Origin: Parastagonospora avenae f. sp. tritici 18332-5
Lineage: Eukaryota > Ascomycota > Dothideomycetes > Pleosporales > Phaeosphaeriaceae
Reading direction: 5' to 3'
DNA: 64,000 nt
Assembly: GCA_022559985.1 (NCBI GenBank)
Contig: JAFJTR010000032.1
Span: 186,001-250,000, forward strand
In this document: piece by piece, positions 9,364-22,099 of the stretch
Position numbering within the stretch: the stretch's first letter is position 1
How the letters are laid out: each line of letters opens with the position of its first letter
The notes under the pieces: generated by a model
What the model saw: only the letters and a program-made list of their open reading frames with translations
Database searches by the model: none
What the model was told of the DNA's origin: nothing
Position numbers and translations under genes: made by a program

Positions 9364-11413
9364 TGTGTGGGATGAAATGGCGGAGGTTCGGTGTGGAAAG
9401 AAGTCGAGTTGAAGCGTTACAAAAGGACGTTGGAAGTAGCAAGTTCAGGTCGCGTGAGTACTGGTTGGCAAGTCGAGTGATGTGTCTGGAATGAGAGCAA
9501 GGAGGGCGTTGCGAGTTGATATGTAGATGTGCGCACAGACAGGGTCCCACGCTACCGGGCTGGAGTGCTCAGCGTGTACGTCAGCGGGGCAATGGCGTGA
9601 TAAGCGAGCCTGATGCACAGGGGAACTGCGACACTGAGAAAAAGGTGTTACGACGACTGGCAGGACAATTTGAGGAGCTGCACTGCAGAGGAGGGGGGGA
9701 CTGATGGGCAGGGCTGTAATATGGCCAGCGCTGTAGTGAATCAAAAGGATGGCTCGGCCGCACCCCAGCGGCATGGATCAACTCTTGTTTGGAGCGCTAG
9801 CGACGCTGTAGGTTTAGCCACGCTTCCCCGCAATGCACTCCTTCAAGGAACAAAGCGTCTCATGTGGATAGGGCGACATGGCTAGCATCCCGCGCACCCA
9901 ACCACATTCTGTGCAACTCGAGTCTAATTGCTTCCCCCCTCCGTCGCGCCAGCATCAGCAGGCATCGGCCCACCATCCTGCCATCTACAACCCACAACGA
10001 TCATCATCGTGTCTGTCCAAGCGCGGATAAGCCTGAGACGAGCGCCTTGGTCACATGCCCACCACTAGAATCGTATCGTCTCTTCGGCCCACCTGCACTT
10101 ATCGTTATGCTTTGGTGCACAACCCCAGAGCCATTGTGCAGCCCTTGGTTTTCGTATCACAACTTCAGCCGGTTTGGCAGGCAGGCATGCAGCCACTATC
10201 TATCGACTAAGCAGCCTCCAGGATGGCTCCCCTCCGGGCACTGCGGAAGCAGCTCGCTGAATCAATGCGCGTTAGATTTCGCTTACGACTCAAAGAAGCG
10301 GGGGCTTTCAAATGGAGAACGAACAAGCTCACACCTCCTTTCATAGTCAATGTTGGCAGATTCATGTGATAACAGCGAGTAGGAATACACAGGCCTTGCG
10401 CTCTTTATAGCTTCAGAGGCTGTCAGCAGTACGAGGTGAGTGTGCTGGCACCACTGGCTCCAACACCTTTCCTGCCTATCTGCGAAGGCATCTAGATTGT
10501 GGGTTGGTGGCTGTTTGAACCGGGCCTTTACACAAACTAATGACTGCGTCGTTGTACGAGTCGTAGTGGAGTCGTCTCCCATTGGCCCCCTAAGAGTTGC
10601 GCTGTGAACGTGAGTGGAGTTAATCCTATCAGACAAGGACCCCGACGTTTGTGCCAGATGCTCGGTCAGGGAACTGCACTATCAGCGAATGGATGATGTA
10701 ATTCTGAAGCAATACTGTTTAGCATGTGTAAGGACGACAGCTCACGCTTCGATCTACTGAGCGCGAAGCTCCGTGCTTGTGATGCGACTATTGTTGCCTG
10801 TTCGAAACAGCAAGCGGGTCGTTCCGCTGCTCTGGGTCTACGCGCCGAAGACTTGGCAGATGCCTACTGTATGGTTATGGAGACATCAGCTGAGGTTTGC
10901 AGTCTTCTACGGGGTTCCCTACTCTCATCACATGTAAGTATATGTCCAAAGTCCCGGTAAAATCACCCATGAAGATGTGCTGACGCAGGATGACAAGAAT
11001 GTAACCTCGTTGCAAAATCTGGGATCAAATTTGTTGAGAAGCTAAGTGAACGAGTGTAAGAAGTGATAAAAGGTGTGGTCAGAGAATGAGAAACACGAAA
11101 GGCCGTCGTCTGCTACAGGCATTATGGCGTGGAGCCGCACGATAGAGAAACGTGTCCAGGTGGTAGCAGATGAGAGACGCATCAAGAAAGGAAAGACATG
11201 ACATCGCTCAAGCATAACAAGGGATATCAAATACGATGGAGAAGAACAAGACTTGCTGGAAGAGCATAGAGAAAGTGAAAAGCTCAAAGAGACGGACAGT
11301 AGGAATAAGGAGTGGAACAAATGCAGAAGACCGCCAACGCCATACAAATAAAGACAAGAAAATGAAAGCTACCGGATCGCTCCGCTGTTGTTGGCAGATG
11401 CTACAACGCAGTG
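9364..11413. other. Long intergenic region without recognisable genes
   Basis: About 2 kb between the 5' end of the Ser/Pro-rich gene and the 3' end of the SWIM gene. Several frames of 70-160 codons occur on both strands, but none has conserved-looking motifs, and they overlap one another. I see no repeat or transposon signature. Confidence 0.5.
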
Positions 11414-12860
11414 CTACTCCTGCATGGTGCGCTTTGGTTCGCCCTCACGAACCTCAGAAGACGCTCTCTTGCGGGTGTCGTGCACGAATCGTCGGAAAGC
11501 GTTCTCGTAAGAAGAAGGAGTCTCCGCGTCAGCTAACTTCTGCTCGATGCGTTGTAGAACTTCCCAGTGGCTTTGAAGAACATCCTCTTGAGGCAAGGAT
11601 CGCAGGGCATCGAGGACGAACATGGGGTTGCCATCCCTGTGCGAGCCAATCAGCGCGACGAAAAGGTTGTTGTCGACAGGGTCTGATGGAGCTTCTAGAC
11701 CCAGAGGGTTATGTTCGTAGGAGTTGACGTTGCGCTTTACTACTTCGTCCAAGATGGTGATCAGGGCTGCAGCGGCTCGGACTTTTATATCGCGGGTCTC
11801 GGGATCATCCGCGTCTTGTTCACAACAGAAGTCGTCAATCGCATTGACCAGAGTTTTGAGCTGCCCAGCACAGTTTGGAATGTCTAGCCGCAGGGCATCC
11901 GGGGAGGCATTGACCGAGCCATGTGTAATGTATTCGTCCAAGGCATGGAACGTGCGCGTTATGCGGCTATTAATTTTCTGGAAGAAGACACGTCGCTGGA
12001 AGTCTGGATCAATGACATCGCGGACTTGTAGGAAGAGACCAGGGTCGCGGACAGCATACTCGGAAAATAGCTTCGCGAACTCATGGTACTTCCTGGACCG
12101 TTCGGATGTCAAGGGTGAATCTGGTGTCTTGAACTCCCCGGGCAAGGCTTCCTGAGGCTCAAATACGGAGAGCATGTTTGCGATCTCGTCTTTCATGTCA
12201 TCTTCATCCTCAGGCAAGTCCTCCTTCTGCAAGACCCATTTCAGGTCACCTGCTACACCCTCCAGGCCTTTGTTGTTGAGAATATCCACAGGTGTCGTAC
12301 TCTGCACGGTCGATCCGTCCGGAGAGAACTGAACAGGCTTTTCGTCGAGGTACTCCGGAGCAGTTGAGAGGATCTGGTCGACCAACCAGTAGATGTGCTT
12401 TAACATGATCAGCAAACGCCACCACGACAACAGTGTGTGCTCATACTTTACAAGCAAGACCTTTATCGTTCGCTCCGCAGGTACATGTCGGTCTTCGAAG
12501 CTCTCCTCCAATCGAAACGGTAATGTCGTCGTCGATGTAGAACTGCTTTTTTCCGTCGATCTCTTGGCCCGTTGAAAGTGCGCAGTACTTCATCTTGATC
12601 TCGTTCTCCTCCAACCCCTTCTTGACTCGCTGCCGTAAGTCGCTGTCAAAGTTCGAGACATTGTACTGCAGATTGTTTGTCGATATGACAAGAGCGGGTA
12701 CTGAAGAGTTTTGTGCAGGTGATTCGATAGATGGTAGCGGCTTATCATGACTTATGTCCGATGACGATCCGGATCCTGATCGGGCTGCTTTTGCGGCCCC
12801 AGCACGAGTCGTCACCATTTCCTCTCTGAGAGAGAGTTTTGAGAACTGCTCCACTGACAT
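11414..12860 (-). CDS. SWIM-type zinc-finger protein
   Basis: Two exons, 12860-12447 and 12397-11414, separated by a 49 bp intron (GTATGA to TTAAAG), give 465 residues. Splicing creates PTCTCGANDKGLACKH, a SWIM zinc finger of form CxC-x8-CxH with Cys126, Cys128, Cys137 and His139. The exon junction falls exactly before the His, so unspliced RNA loses a ligand. The N-terminal 60 residues are Ser-rich; after the finger a mostly helical, acidic region extends to a basic tail (RKRASSEVREGEPKRT). SWIM fingers mediate nucleic-acid or protein contacts. The frame extends upstream without another ATG; 12818 (MVTTRAG) is an alternative start. The partner and exact role are unknown. Confidence 0.85.
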
Positions 12861-14436
12861 GAAGGCCGTCCGGATGAATGGTTTTGGTAGTGGTAGTTCA
12901 GGTTGGATACTATATATCAGCCAACATTGCAAGCATACGCCACGGTCTTAGTCAATGCCTCAAGGAATTGATGAAGGTCCGCCATATTCGAACGGCGCTT
13001 AACGAGTAGGCCTTCCGTGCCGTGCTAACGTTGGGGCGTGAACCCGGTTGTGGCTGTCCGGAGAGTAACCGAAGGATCGTGATGTGGTCCTCGCCGCCGC
13101 TGTTCTGCCTGGCTAACTGTAGGCAGCATAGGGCCGGTATTGAGAAACCAATAACTGTAAGGCTCCAATGCCATCACCCTAACCTCTTGCATCATGCCCA
13201 GACCTATGCTGTCAGCGAGCACAACTATCCAGATGGCATTGCTATGATGTTGAGGTTGTCTAGAGGTTCCGATTTGTGCACCAATAGAAGCATTATAGCT
13301 CTCGGACACGCTTACCACAAGCGAGAGAATTTAACCGCAACTGGTTAAATTTGGGGCCGCGCTTGACCTAGCTCTTTCCTGATCAAGGAAGTTTTGCTGT
13401 TTTGCCGCCGAGCATGGACGCCCAAGGCCGCTAAATGGCTCAGAGAGGCTGTGATGCTGCAGTGCGCGCTTTCATGTCACCGCAGCCGCGGCGAGGCTCG
13501 TGATCGCTATTGCAGATAAAATGGTGGGCCGCAAGGCACCGTTGCTTTGGTACATGAACCACAAGCAAGAGGCCATGTATCGGTATTCGTGAAAAATTGG
13601 TGAGAGCAAGCGGATCCCGGAAGCCGGTAGACGGTGAAATATTGTGAGTAGTGCATGTTAGCAGTATGCTCAGCCCTGCGCGGCGTTGGTGTCAAGCACA
13701 AGAACCCTGCAATCGCCAGTCGATACTCGAGATGTCAAACACACGAGGCTGACTGCTTGAAGGATTATTAACCTCTTTGTGAAGCTTCTGACCGCATGAA
13801 CGACCGTCATGCGTGGCAGCTTTTTGATGGCACAACTTAGAACACCTGGCAACCAGGACTGTGACCTCGAACGGCCCCTACTTATACTGCGCCTCCACAT
13901 CTGCTGGCGTGGATCTTTCTGTGATTGTCAGCTGCTATCCGCGGGATCGTCTTAGTATACGAGGCTGCTTGCTGACCTGCAAGATCATGAGCAAACTGCG
14001 CACGATAGTCCGAATCACACAGTAGGATATGGCCACGGGATGTCAGGCTAAATCAAAATCAAAATTAAGGGTATTTGAATCCTTCGTGCCCATAAAATGC
14101 CAGTAAACAGTCGCGACTCGAGCTCGAACTGCAAGGGCGGGCCGGATGAGGAAATCTCGCGACCCAGGGCAGACTCACATAGTCATGTGAGCCAACCGGA
14201 TGGTCTCTGTAACCGCCGCACGGAAGAAAGCAAAGTTCGATAAGGCATATCGCCCCAAGTTGTTGACTGGCACGCTCGATCGACAAGCGGATAAGTCGCA
14301 TAAATGACCCGATCATATGCCCGTCCTGCGGCGTAGTGACCGAACACACAATCGCGGCATACGGCACAGCCGTCTAGTGTGGTACGGACATCTGAGGTAG
14401 TGACAGACCACGCCTCGTATATCAAAAGGAGAACCT
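12861..14436. other. Intergenic region without recognisable genes
   Basis: About 1.6 kb between the SWIM gene start and the bZIP gene end. Only short, overlapping open frames; nothing supported. Confidence 0.5.
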
Positions 14437-15088
14437 TCACCCATGCGACGTGCATGCTGTCATCGGCACTGCGTTGTTGGGTGGCGGTACAGGGAAGTAT
14501 CTGCAGAATCTCCACGGCGGAGGCCCTCTTGCAAATTGATCAGTGAGGCAAAGTCCAAGTCTAAGGTGTGTCAGTGGCAATTTGGCGGCACGGAAAGCAA
14601 ACTCACGTCTTACCTGCCACTTGCCCCCGTCGTGCGTGATGCACTTCCATAGACCGAATTTTCTCGAGAGCTTTGCCCAGAGCTCTGCTCTTTGTTCTTC
14701 CCCTTTTCGACGACATGTCTTATGGATATACCTCCCCATGGAAGGCCCGACAGTGTGTGATTGTTCTCAATGTCTTCAGGTCCCGGAGATACATATGCGC
14801 TGCTAGCTCTGCGTTGGTTGTCTGCCTCTCGATCCGACTCTTCTCTTTGCTCTTTGACTTTGTCACCTGCGGAATGTTACTCCTAATTCGTGCATATAGA
14901 GCCCTGTCGAATATAGACTTACGAAATCTTCTCTGTGCCAATTTGTTCTGGATTTTCCGCCTCTCGTTTGGGTCTTTCACCTCGGACCACTCATCGGACT
15001 TGGTCCTCGACATGTCTTTGTCCATGACGTACTGGCTATATTCAGGAGACATCGATTGCTGTGTGCTAGACTGGCCATCCTGAGACAT
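14437..15088 (-). CDS. Small bZIP transcription factor
   Basis: Exon 1 (15088-14923) encodes MSQDGQSSTQ through DPNERRKIQNKLAQRRF. A 56 bp intron (GTAAGT to CCGCAG) must be removed; joining to 14866 gives RRFRDKVKEQREESDREADNQRR. The basic region NKLAQRRFR (Asn48 to Arg56) fits N-x2-A-x4-R of bZIP DNA-binding helices. A later GLPWGGISIRHVVEKG segment resembles a block I recall from other fungal bZIP proteins. A second 53 bp intron (14613-14561, CTGAC branch site, CTTAG acceptor) leads to a short exon ending at 14437, total 180 residues; reading through its donor instead stops after 140 residues at 14610. The leucine zipper is short and poor. Target genes are unknown. Confidence 0.8.
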
Positions 15089-18000
15089 GATGGATGGGCG
15101 ATAGGTATCGGAGAAGAGCGACCAGATCTGGAGGTGAGGGCAGGAACGGCAGCAGGATAGGATAGTCGTCCACGATATGTAGGCTCGGGCAAGTGATGAT
15201 CCAAAGAGACGGACTCAGAGATATCCTTCAAGGAACGTAGTGCCTCGCGACAGGTCCGCACCCAACCCTGACAGATGGTGATTTGACAAGGAGTCACCCT
15301 GAACAGTTTCAAGATTGATGCCGAGCGGATGCCTGCTGCAAGAATGAAATACCAGAAGAGAGCTGATAGGTTGGCGTATACATGCGTTTCTGGAGCAGGT
15401 GACGAGACTCTTATTGTTGACACGCGATCGACGAATATGGGTTACAGGGCAGAGACCCCACAATCAAGCCATCAGCCGCAGGAACCACGAAAAGAATTCT
15501 CCGCATCGGCCATATACAACGTAGGGATTGGAACCCTTGATGGATATGCTGATAAACCGGTCTCTTCCAAGTAGACCGGGTCACGAAAGTATGGAGATGG
15601 AAAATAGCCTAGGAAGTGGAGAGGACATTGCAATGAAAACGATGCGTACGAATCAAGACCGGAGACCACAACATACTGACCGAAGAAGGACAAAGGGATC
15701 TGCTACAGCCTAAGGAGAGACAATCGCTTTCACCGTAGCTGAATACACTACCGCCCTGTGATAATCTGTAGGACGAAAGGATTGACCGGCCAGGACTCTC
15801 TAGCATGGCCTACAGTGCCGTGGTTCGTTCAACGGTCCGATGCAGATCAACGACACAAAGCTTTGGACCGAAATGATTGGTAGGCAGATACCTCCAGTAA
15901 CGCCATTGTGTGTCCCGGTCAGAAAGGTGGGCGTGCTCACAGAGTACCTGCATTGCTTGCTACCACTAGGTCGGCACCAAGGGTCGGCGGTGCCGTTCGC
16001 TGTCGTCCTATATTTGGGCTAAGGCAACGACTTTCCAACGTTGGCTCAAGTTGATCAGGGCAGCATATGACGATGTAGGTGCCGGATGTTGTGGAATTGT
16101 GGCTGTGCTTCAGCCTCCGGCAACTGATGGATCGCAGAACGGCCATTCGACATACTGTATGAGATTCCAGTAGGCTGCGAACGGACTGGTTATGATACTT
16201 TACCCTTGGACTATACAAGATCAAAGAGATCGGGTGGGATTGCACAGCCGTGCTGTTGCCGGTCCTCGAAGAAGCCTGGAACCCGTGCATGACTCCCCCA
16301 GCACGGTGCGAGTATACCAATGGCATGCAAGCGTGCGGGCGACATAAGGCGATTCGGTGAAATGTCGCTGTTATACAGTCTTAGAGGCATGGGTCGAATG
16401 TGGAAAGGGCGGGTGAAAGAAGAGTGGAGTTGACTTCAGCGGTGTCTGGACATTGACCTTGTCCTTGCTAGGCATAGTGTAGCCTCCAGCCGCAATTGCG
16501 ATTGGCCAAAGAGCGTGGCGCAGCTCAAAAACCCCATTTACTGACCGCTGGACATTGCTGGTATAATTGACCATACTTGACATCATGACCGGACGGCACC
16601 GATAGTACGCATGGCAGATTTCATTCCCGTGCATGTTTGTGATACTCTCGATGTCAAGATCGTCACTTTGACCGGGAAGGCAGGCCACGCGTGTATGCCT
16701 TAAGGCATGTTAGGTGTCGTGAGACTGGGTATGTGGAGATAACATTCCTTCGTACAGATGGATTCTCAGCCGAAATATTGCCTTCTAAAAGCCGACGACG
16801 TCGATGAAAGGAACAGTAGGGTTTCTGGCGCTAGCATGGCTATCGATGTCTCCCCACGTGTTCATGATAGGTGAGATGCACAGCCTCTCTTGGCCGCCGG
16901 AGCGAGCGAGTCCAGAGAAACGTCTCATGATGGCACGACTGGCAATGGACATTGCGGCTGCGTGCATTTGGAGTCTGCGTGAAGCAATCGTGCATATCTA
17001 GCACAGAGACTGTTCCGACTCCCGTAGGATCGACGTGCGCCGCAACGAATTCAATAGAAGTCACAAGAAATGTTTGTCTGTGATTAAGTCCTACTCATCT
17101 AAAGGATGGCAATGAGTAGGGTGGAGTAGACACGGTCCTGCTAAAAACCTATTTCAATCTTCCACTAGAAGGAATGTTGCTCCGAGGCCATGGAGAGCTG
17201 ATCGGGGAGCAGGCAATCGTGGGATAGCACTACTGACGACGCGGACGCCTCCTAGAACGACGAGATACTGATCGTTCTGCATCAAGGAGGGCGACTGCGC
17301 GTGTCTCAAGAATGAGATCGTTGATGATGGAAGAAGAGTCGTTGGAGCGCGAGGAAAAACTCGGACTAAGTGCGCCCAGCTGCGGGCCCAAGCTCAGCCT
17401 TGGCGGGCGGCGCAACAAAATTCTGCCCGCTGTAGCATCCCCTTCTGCTCTTTACACACAATCATACAAATCGAGCGATTAATCAACGGCCACACGTAGA
17501 CCCTACCATGTGGTTGTCATATTTGCGCTCCAGAAGAATAGACTGGCACTTTTAGGCTTTTTGCATCCACTTCAATGATGCTTGAAGCCACCTGCGTGAC
17601 CACACATACCTGATAACTGCTGTATCATGTTTGATGAATCCTTCGGTGCTTGATGCCTGAGGTAGCCTGCTTGATGCCCGTTGATATAATGTCCGATCCG
17701 GAAGCCTGCGTTGCGTACTCGTAGAAAAGCACCGAACTGGTTCCCATGTGAGCTTCAGGATGGCATAAAGCGGATAACATCAGGGTGCTTTTCGACATAA
17801 GTGTTTCGACGTTAACCTGTGCTCGATTGTGTCTATGATGTGTTTGCCAGAGCCTTTGGTTCTTAAATGGTCTCCAGGGATCCGTAAAATGATGAGATTC
17901 GTATATCGTGCTTGGGCTGACGGGACGGGGCTGCGACGCTAAACCCTGGCTCTGGAGCTGCCATGTGGTGGACGGGTACGCATTACTCGTCATCGCGTCT

Positions 18001-18211
18001 GAACTAAGAACGAACTCTTCGATCCCCTATTGCCCTACGTCTTTGCTCGGACATGGAGCTGCTCTACCTACAATAACCGGCCCTACATTTCAGGCACAAC
18101 TAAGCCTGCGCCGAACCCCACGTGAATACCTCTTATTAGGTTGCGCACGTTCAGCCGCCCGCTCCCTATTCCTATCACCCGTTTCGCGACCGGCGCGTTC
18201 GCTCGAGCAAG
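15089..18211. other. Large gene-poor region
   Basis: 3.1 kb with no supported gene. Reverse-strand frames at 15937-16326, 16371-16688 and 17625-17993 are the longest, without recognisable motifs. The right end holds the ArfGAP promoter. I see no transposon ends or long repeats by eye. Confidence 0.5.
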
Positions 18212-20393
18212 ATGGCATCGGCCCTGAACAAGCGCCAGCAGGCGCGCAATGAGAGGACGCTGCAGGAGCTGATCAAGACGGTCCCGGGCAACAGCACGTG
18301 TGCCGATTGTGGTGCAAAGAACCCAGGTTAGTAGTACGCGCGCACACGTAGCTGGACACATGCTTACCGTGCAACACAGGATGGGCAAGCTGGAGTGTAA
18401 GTGACCAATTCCGCGAGCCTTCTAGCACATGATGCCATAGCGGGCGCACGATTTCGAGTACGGACACGGGACTAACCGCCGTTGCAGCTGGGCATCTTTC
18501 TGTGCATGCGATGCGCCGCCCTCCACCGCAAGCTGGGGACGCACATCTCCAAGGTCAAATCGCTCAGCATGGACAAGTGGGACAATGCGCAAGTAGACGT
18601 AAGACGTTTCGTGCGAGCTTCATACGCAGCTACTGACTTGTATCCAGAACATGAAGCGCATTGGCAACTCCGAGTCGAACAAGACGTACAATCCGCGCAA
18701 CACGAAGCCGCAGATTCCCATTGACATCGACGAGGTGGACAGCGCCATGGAGAGATACATACGGCAGAAATACGAGCAAAGAGTGTACATGAACGACCCA
18801 CGACTTGGCACGCGACAGAACACGGGCAGCACCAGCTCAGAAGACCGGCCACCGCCATTACCGCCGAAGCCCACGGGTCGCTTTGGATTCGGATTGCGAA
18901 AGGCGGCGACGTCACCGCGCGATCTGACGCCGCCGCTGTCTCCTGGCTTGGGCAGTTATGGACAGGATGCTTCTCCACCGCACATCAATAAGCCATCTCG
19001 CGTCTTTGGGTCCAACATACAAACATCGGGTGACGGGCTCGAGTCAAAGCTGGCGACTTTGCGAGACATGGGTTTCCCCGATGATAAGCGGAATTCGACC
19101 GTGTTGAAGGGTCTCAATGGCAACCTGGACCGAACCGTGGAAGCCCTGATCAGGCTGGGCGAGCAGAACCCAGTGAAATCAAGAGGAAGCACGCCAACTC
19201 CGCCAGTGAAGGCGAACACGAACGGCCTGAGCTTCGACAGAATCAAATCGACGCCGGCTACAAGCGCATCTACCAATCCGTTCGATGCTCTGGACGCAGC
19301 CCCCGCACCCCAGCAATCGCAACCGCAACCCTTACAGCAGTCGTATGACGGGTCTTTTGCACAGGTAGCTTCGCCGCCTAATTCCTACAACCCATTCTTG
19401 AACCTGGCACAGCCAGTACAATACTCGCAACAGCAGCCAGTGCAAAACTACCAGCAGAATCCGTATGCGCAACAGCAGCAGCAGCGACAGCAGAGCCTTG
19501 ACCAATCCATACAAAACATGCAGATATCTAATCAGCCTCAACAGCCGCTCTTCCCCAACCGCACAGGAGGGTACGGACCAACATCGCCGCCATTGGCCCA
19601 GACAAACCCATTCCAGCAATCGTTCACGCCCCCGCCAATGCCACAAATACCCGAGCAGTACAGCTCGTTTTTCGCACCACAGCCACAGTACCAGTCTATG
19701 TCTTCTCCGACGAGTCCCGGAAACCCTTTCCTAAAGTCCTCTCGAAGCCAGATATTCACGCCTACAAACTCGAACCCATTTGGCCAACAACCAGTTCAGC
19801 AACAGATTCAGCATCAAGCCCAACCACAACAAGTGTCGAATCCCTATATGATGACACAGCAAACACAGACGCCTACTGCTCAAGCGTCTAACCCCTGGCA
19901 AAGTCAGCAGCAGGGCTCTTTCCAGCAGCAGCAAAACCCGCAGCCCAATTACCAGCAGCAACAGCAAATCCCCCAACAGCAGCAGCAGACCTACCAGCAG
20001 CCTGGCTTCCAGCAGCCAAACTTCCCGCAGCCCAACTATTCGGCGTTTCATCAAAACGGCAACCAACAGAACGGCAACCAGCAGAATGGCAATCCTTTCG
20101 ACAAGAACTCCATTCTTTCGCTGTACAACTACCCCCAGCTCGCCCCTCAGCAGTCGGGGCAATGCCAGCCCCCCTCGGCCGCACCGTCAGCGACAACGCC
20201 GGCAGCTCCCCCAGCTGGCAATATGAATCCCTTCGCCAGCGGTCCAGCTGCCCAGCAAGGGCAACCGCTCTCTGCAGCCCAGACATCCGGAGCTCGACAC
20301 GTCAGCAACGACAGCGTTGATTTTGCCGGTCTCATGGGTGGACGACACTCTCCAGATGCCTTCTCTGGCCTGAGTGCGAGCTTTAGGCGCTAA
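18212..20393 (+). CDS. Arf GTPase-activating protein with UBA domain and NPF repeats (Ucp3-like)
   Basis: Four exons, 18212-18326, 18380-18396 (17 nt), 18488-18598 and 18648-20393, give 662 residues. The first three build the ArfGAP zinc finger CADC-x16-CMRC followed by HRKLGTHISKVKS, which holds the arginine finger. Residues about 212-252 form a UBA domain (LESKLATLRDMGFPDDKR). The rest is Gln/Pro/Asn-rich, with seven NPF motifs (for example NPFDAL, NPFQQ, NPFGQQ), the ligand of EH domains in endocytic adaptors. The order ArfGAP-UBA-Q-rich resembles fission yeast Ucp3 (recalled). Role: stimulates GTP hydrolysis on Arf at Golgi or endosomes; the NPFs suggest an endocytic link. The polyQ stretches are encoded by CAG/CAA runs that may vary in length. 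Confidence 0.93.
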
Positions 20394-21568
20394 ATGTTCT
20401 TTCTTGGGAGATTACTGGGATCACTGGGCGTTCGTTGGATGGGATAACTGTATAAAGACTGGATAAGAGTCACAGTTATGTATGTTTGCTATCATGGGCG
20501 GAGCAGCTGTAGTGTGCTGGCCTGCCACGTATCGTAATGGACCTAATTATTCTTCCCCAGTTGCCTCGTTCGAAACGCTGACTCTGCTTGTTCTGTGGGC
20601 GTGCGTCTCAACGGCCCACATTTCAATATTGTTCTGGACGGTTGGCCATTGCGCTTGCATGTTTGCATGTATTGCTTCGCAATGCTTTTCGACTTTTGTG
20701 TAAGGGAGTTTTTTGTGCGTGTGTGCTTACGGGCGCTGTGTGTGATTTCACGGCGATTTTTATTCTATTTTTTTGTGTGAAGAGAGACGTTTGTGCATTG
20801 GAAATGCTCATTTGTTGCACTGACGAACCAATCACGAAAATCACCGCAATGGTTCACGCAAAGCATACGCACATGATGCGCAAGCTCGTGCGGAATCGCA
20901 GGCGAAGGAAGACGTCGGCGTAGCGTCTTGTCGCTGCAGGGACAGTGCATAAAATCGCCCCAACCACGAAAAAGCGGTCAGTTAGTCTCAAGTCTCGCCG
21001 GCGACGATCACGCCTCGAATGCAAGGCAGAGGCAAGCTCCACAAGTTCGTAGCTCCCTTATTCAACATACCCGTCCTTCCGAAAGCTCCATCTTCTTAAT
21101 TTTATTCACTTCGCTTTTACCCCAACCGTGCGACCTTGTACGATTTGCAAATCGTGCTGCGGTGGTCCTTGTACGGTAGCTTCGGATATATATCGATAAG
21201 GGGTGGCTGGGAGCTCAAAGCTACTACCTACTTCACAAGCCTTGTTTTGTATATTCACACCCATTGAAGCCCAAGATCGACCCACCCACACCGGATCGCA
21301 TCCAGACTCTTGCTTCCAGTTGCGCTGGCACTTTTGGGAGTCATCTCATCTTATCGACTTGTTGCGATTCGCATCACAGCCCTACCACAACCCGATCCAT
21401 AGCGCTGGGCTGCCTTACACTACCCTTATTTACCTCCCTTTGCGCTGAATGCGCTGGGCTACACACTACACACACGTCCACCGCATCCCTCCATCAGCAG
21501 TGCGCAGCCCGTCCTCAACCACACCCTACACCACCGCCCTCACCCCCAAACCCACCCTCAACCACACC
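20394..21568. other. Intergenic region and leader of the next gene
   Basis: 1.2 kb downstream of the ArfGAP gene. A T-rich stretch at about 20700-20780 could be part of its 3' flank. From about 21280 the strand is C/T-rich, like a long 5' leader for the membrane-protein gene; an in-frame upstream extension exists but lacks conserved features. Confidence 0.5.
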
Positions 21569-22099
21569 ATGGGCTGGCTCCCGAACCCCTTCGGCTCGCC
21601 CCGCCGCGCATCCTCACGCCCGGGCTACGCCCGCTCCTACGCAGGCTCAACCTACTCCTCCTCGCACCGGGCCTCAACATCACGCTACAAGCGCTCCCCG
21701 CGCGACGGCTACATATCCTACCTATACGCCAAACTGCGCCATTTCCTGCGCGAACTCTGGCGCTATGCCCAGCGCCACCCGTACAAAGTGTTTTTCATGG
21801 TCGTCATGCCGCTCGTGAGCGGCGGCGTGCTGCACAAGCTCGCGCGCCAGTTCGGTGTCAATTTACCGGAGATGGGGAACCATGGCGCGGGGACCGCGAG
21901 GGGCGGGTATAGTGGCAGCGGCCACGCGGGAGGATATTATGGCAGCGAGGGATATTCGGATAGTAGAGGAGGAGGGCAAGGAGGGTTTGGCGGAATCGAC
22001 ATGCAGACGCTTGCGGGCGGGATTGGCACGGCGCAAAGTCTTGCCGGGGGGATAAGTTCGCTGGCGAGTTTGGCTGGCATGGCGAGTAAATTTATGTAA
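21569..22099 (+). CDS. Small Gly/Ser-rich protein with one hydrophobic segment
   Basis: A 176-residue frame from the ATG MGWLPNPFGSP. The first 50 residues are Ser/Arg/Tyr-rich and basic. A helix-like RHFLRELWRYAQRHPY leads into a hydrophobic stretch (VFFMVVMPLVSGGVLHKLA, residues about 74-92), probably a membrane anchor. The remainder is Gly/Ser/Tyr-rich and ends in a small apolar repeat (LAGGIGTAQSLAGGISSLASLAGMASKFM). I have a sense of similar uncharacterised fungal proteins but cannot name a family. The open frame extends upstream to 21449 without an ATG. Function unknown. Confidence 0.7.
   Translation: MGWLPNPFGSPRRASSRPGYARSYAGSTYSSSHRASTSRYKRSPRDGYISYLYAKLRHFLRELWRYAQRHPYKVFFMVVMPLVSGGVLHKLARQFGVNLPEMGNHGAGTARGGYSGSGHAGGYYGSEGYSDSRGGGQGGFGGIDMQTLAGGIGTAQSLAGGISSLASLAGMASKFM

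Noticed and set aside
17625..17993. 122-codon reverse frame upstream of the ArfGAP gene
   Set aside because: Mixed composition and no motif; kept only as a remark on the gap.
19332..20286. Leu- and Ala-rich reverse-strand frames opposite the ArfGAP tail
   Set aside because: Antisense of CAG/CAA repeats yields Leu/Cys/Ala runs; no independent signal.
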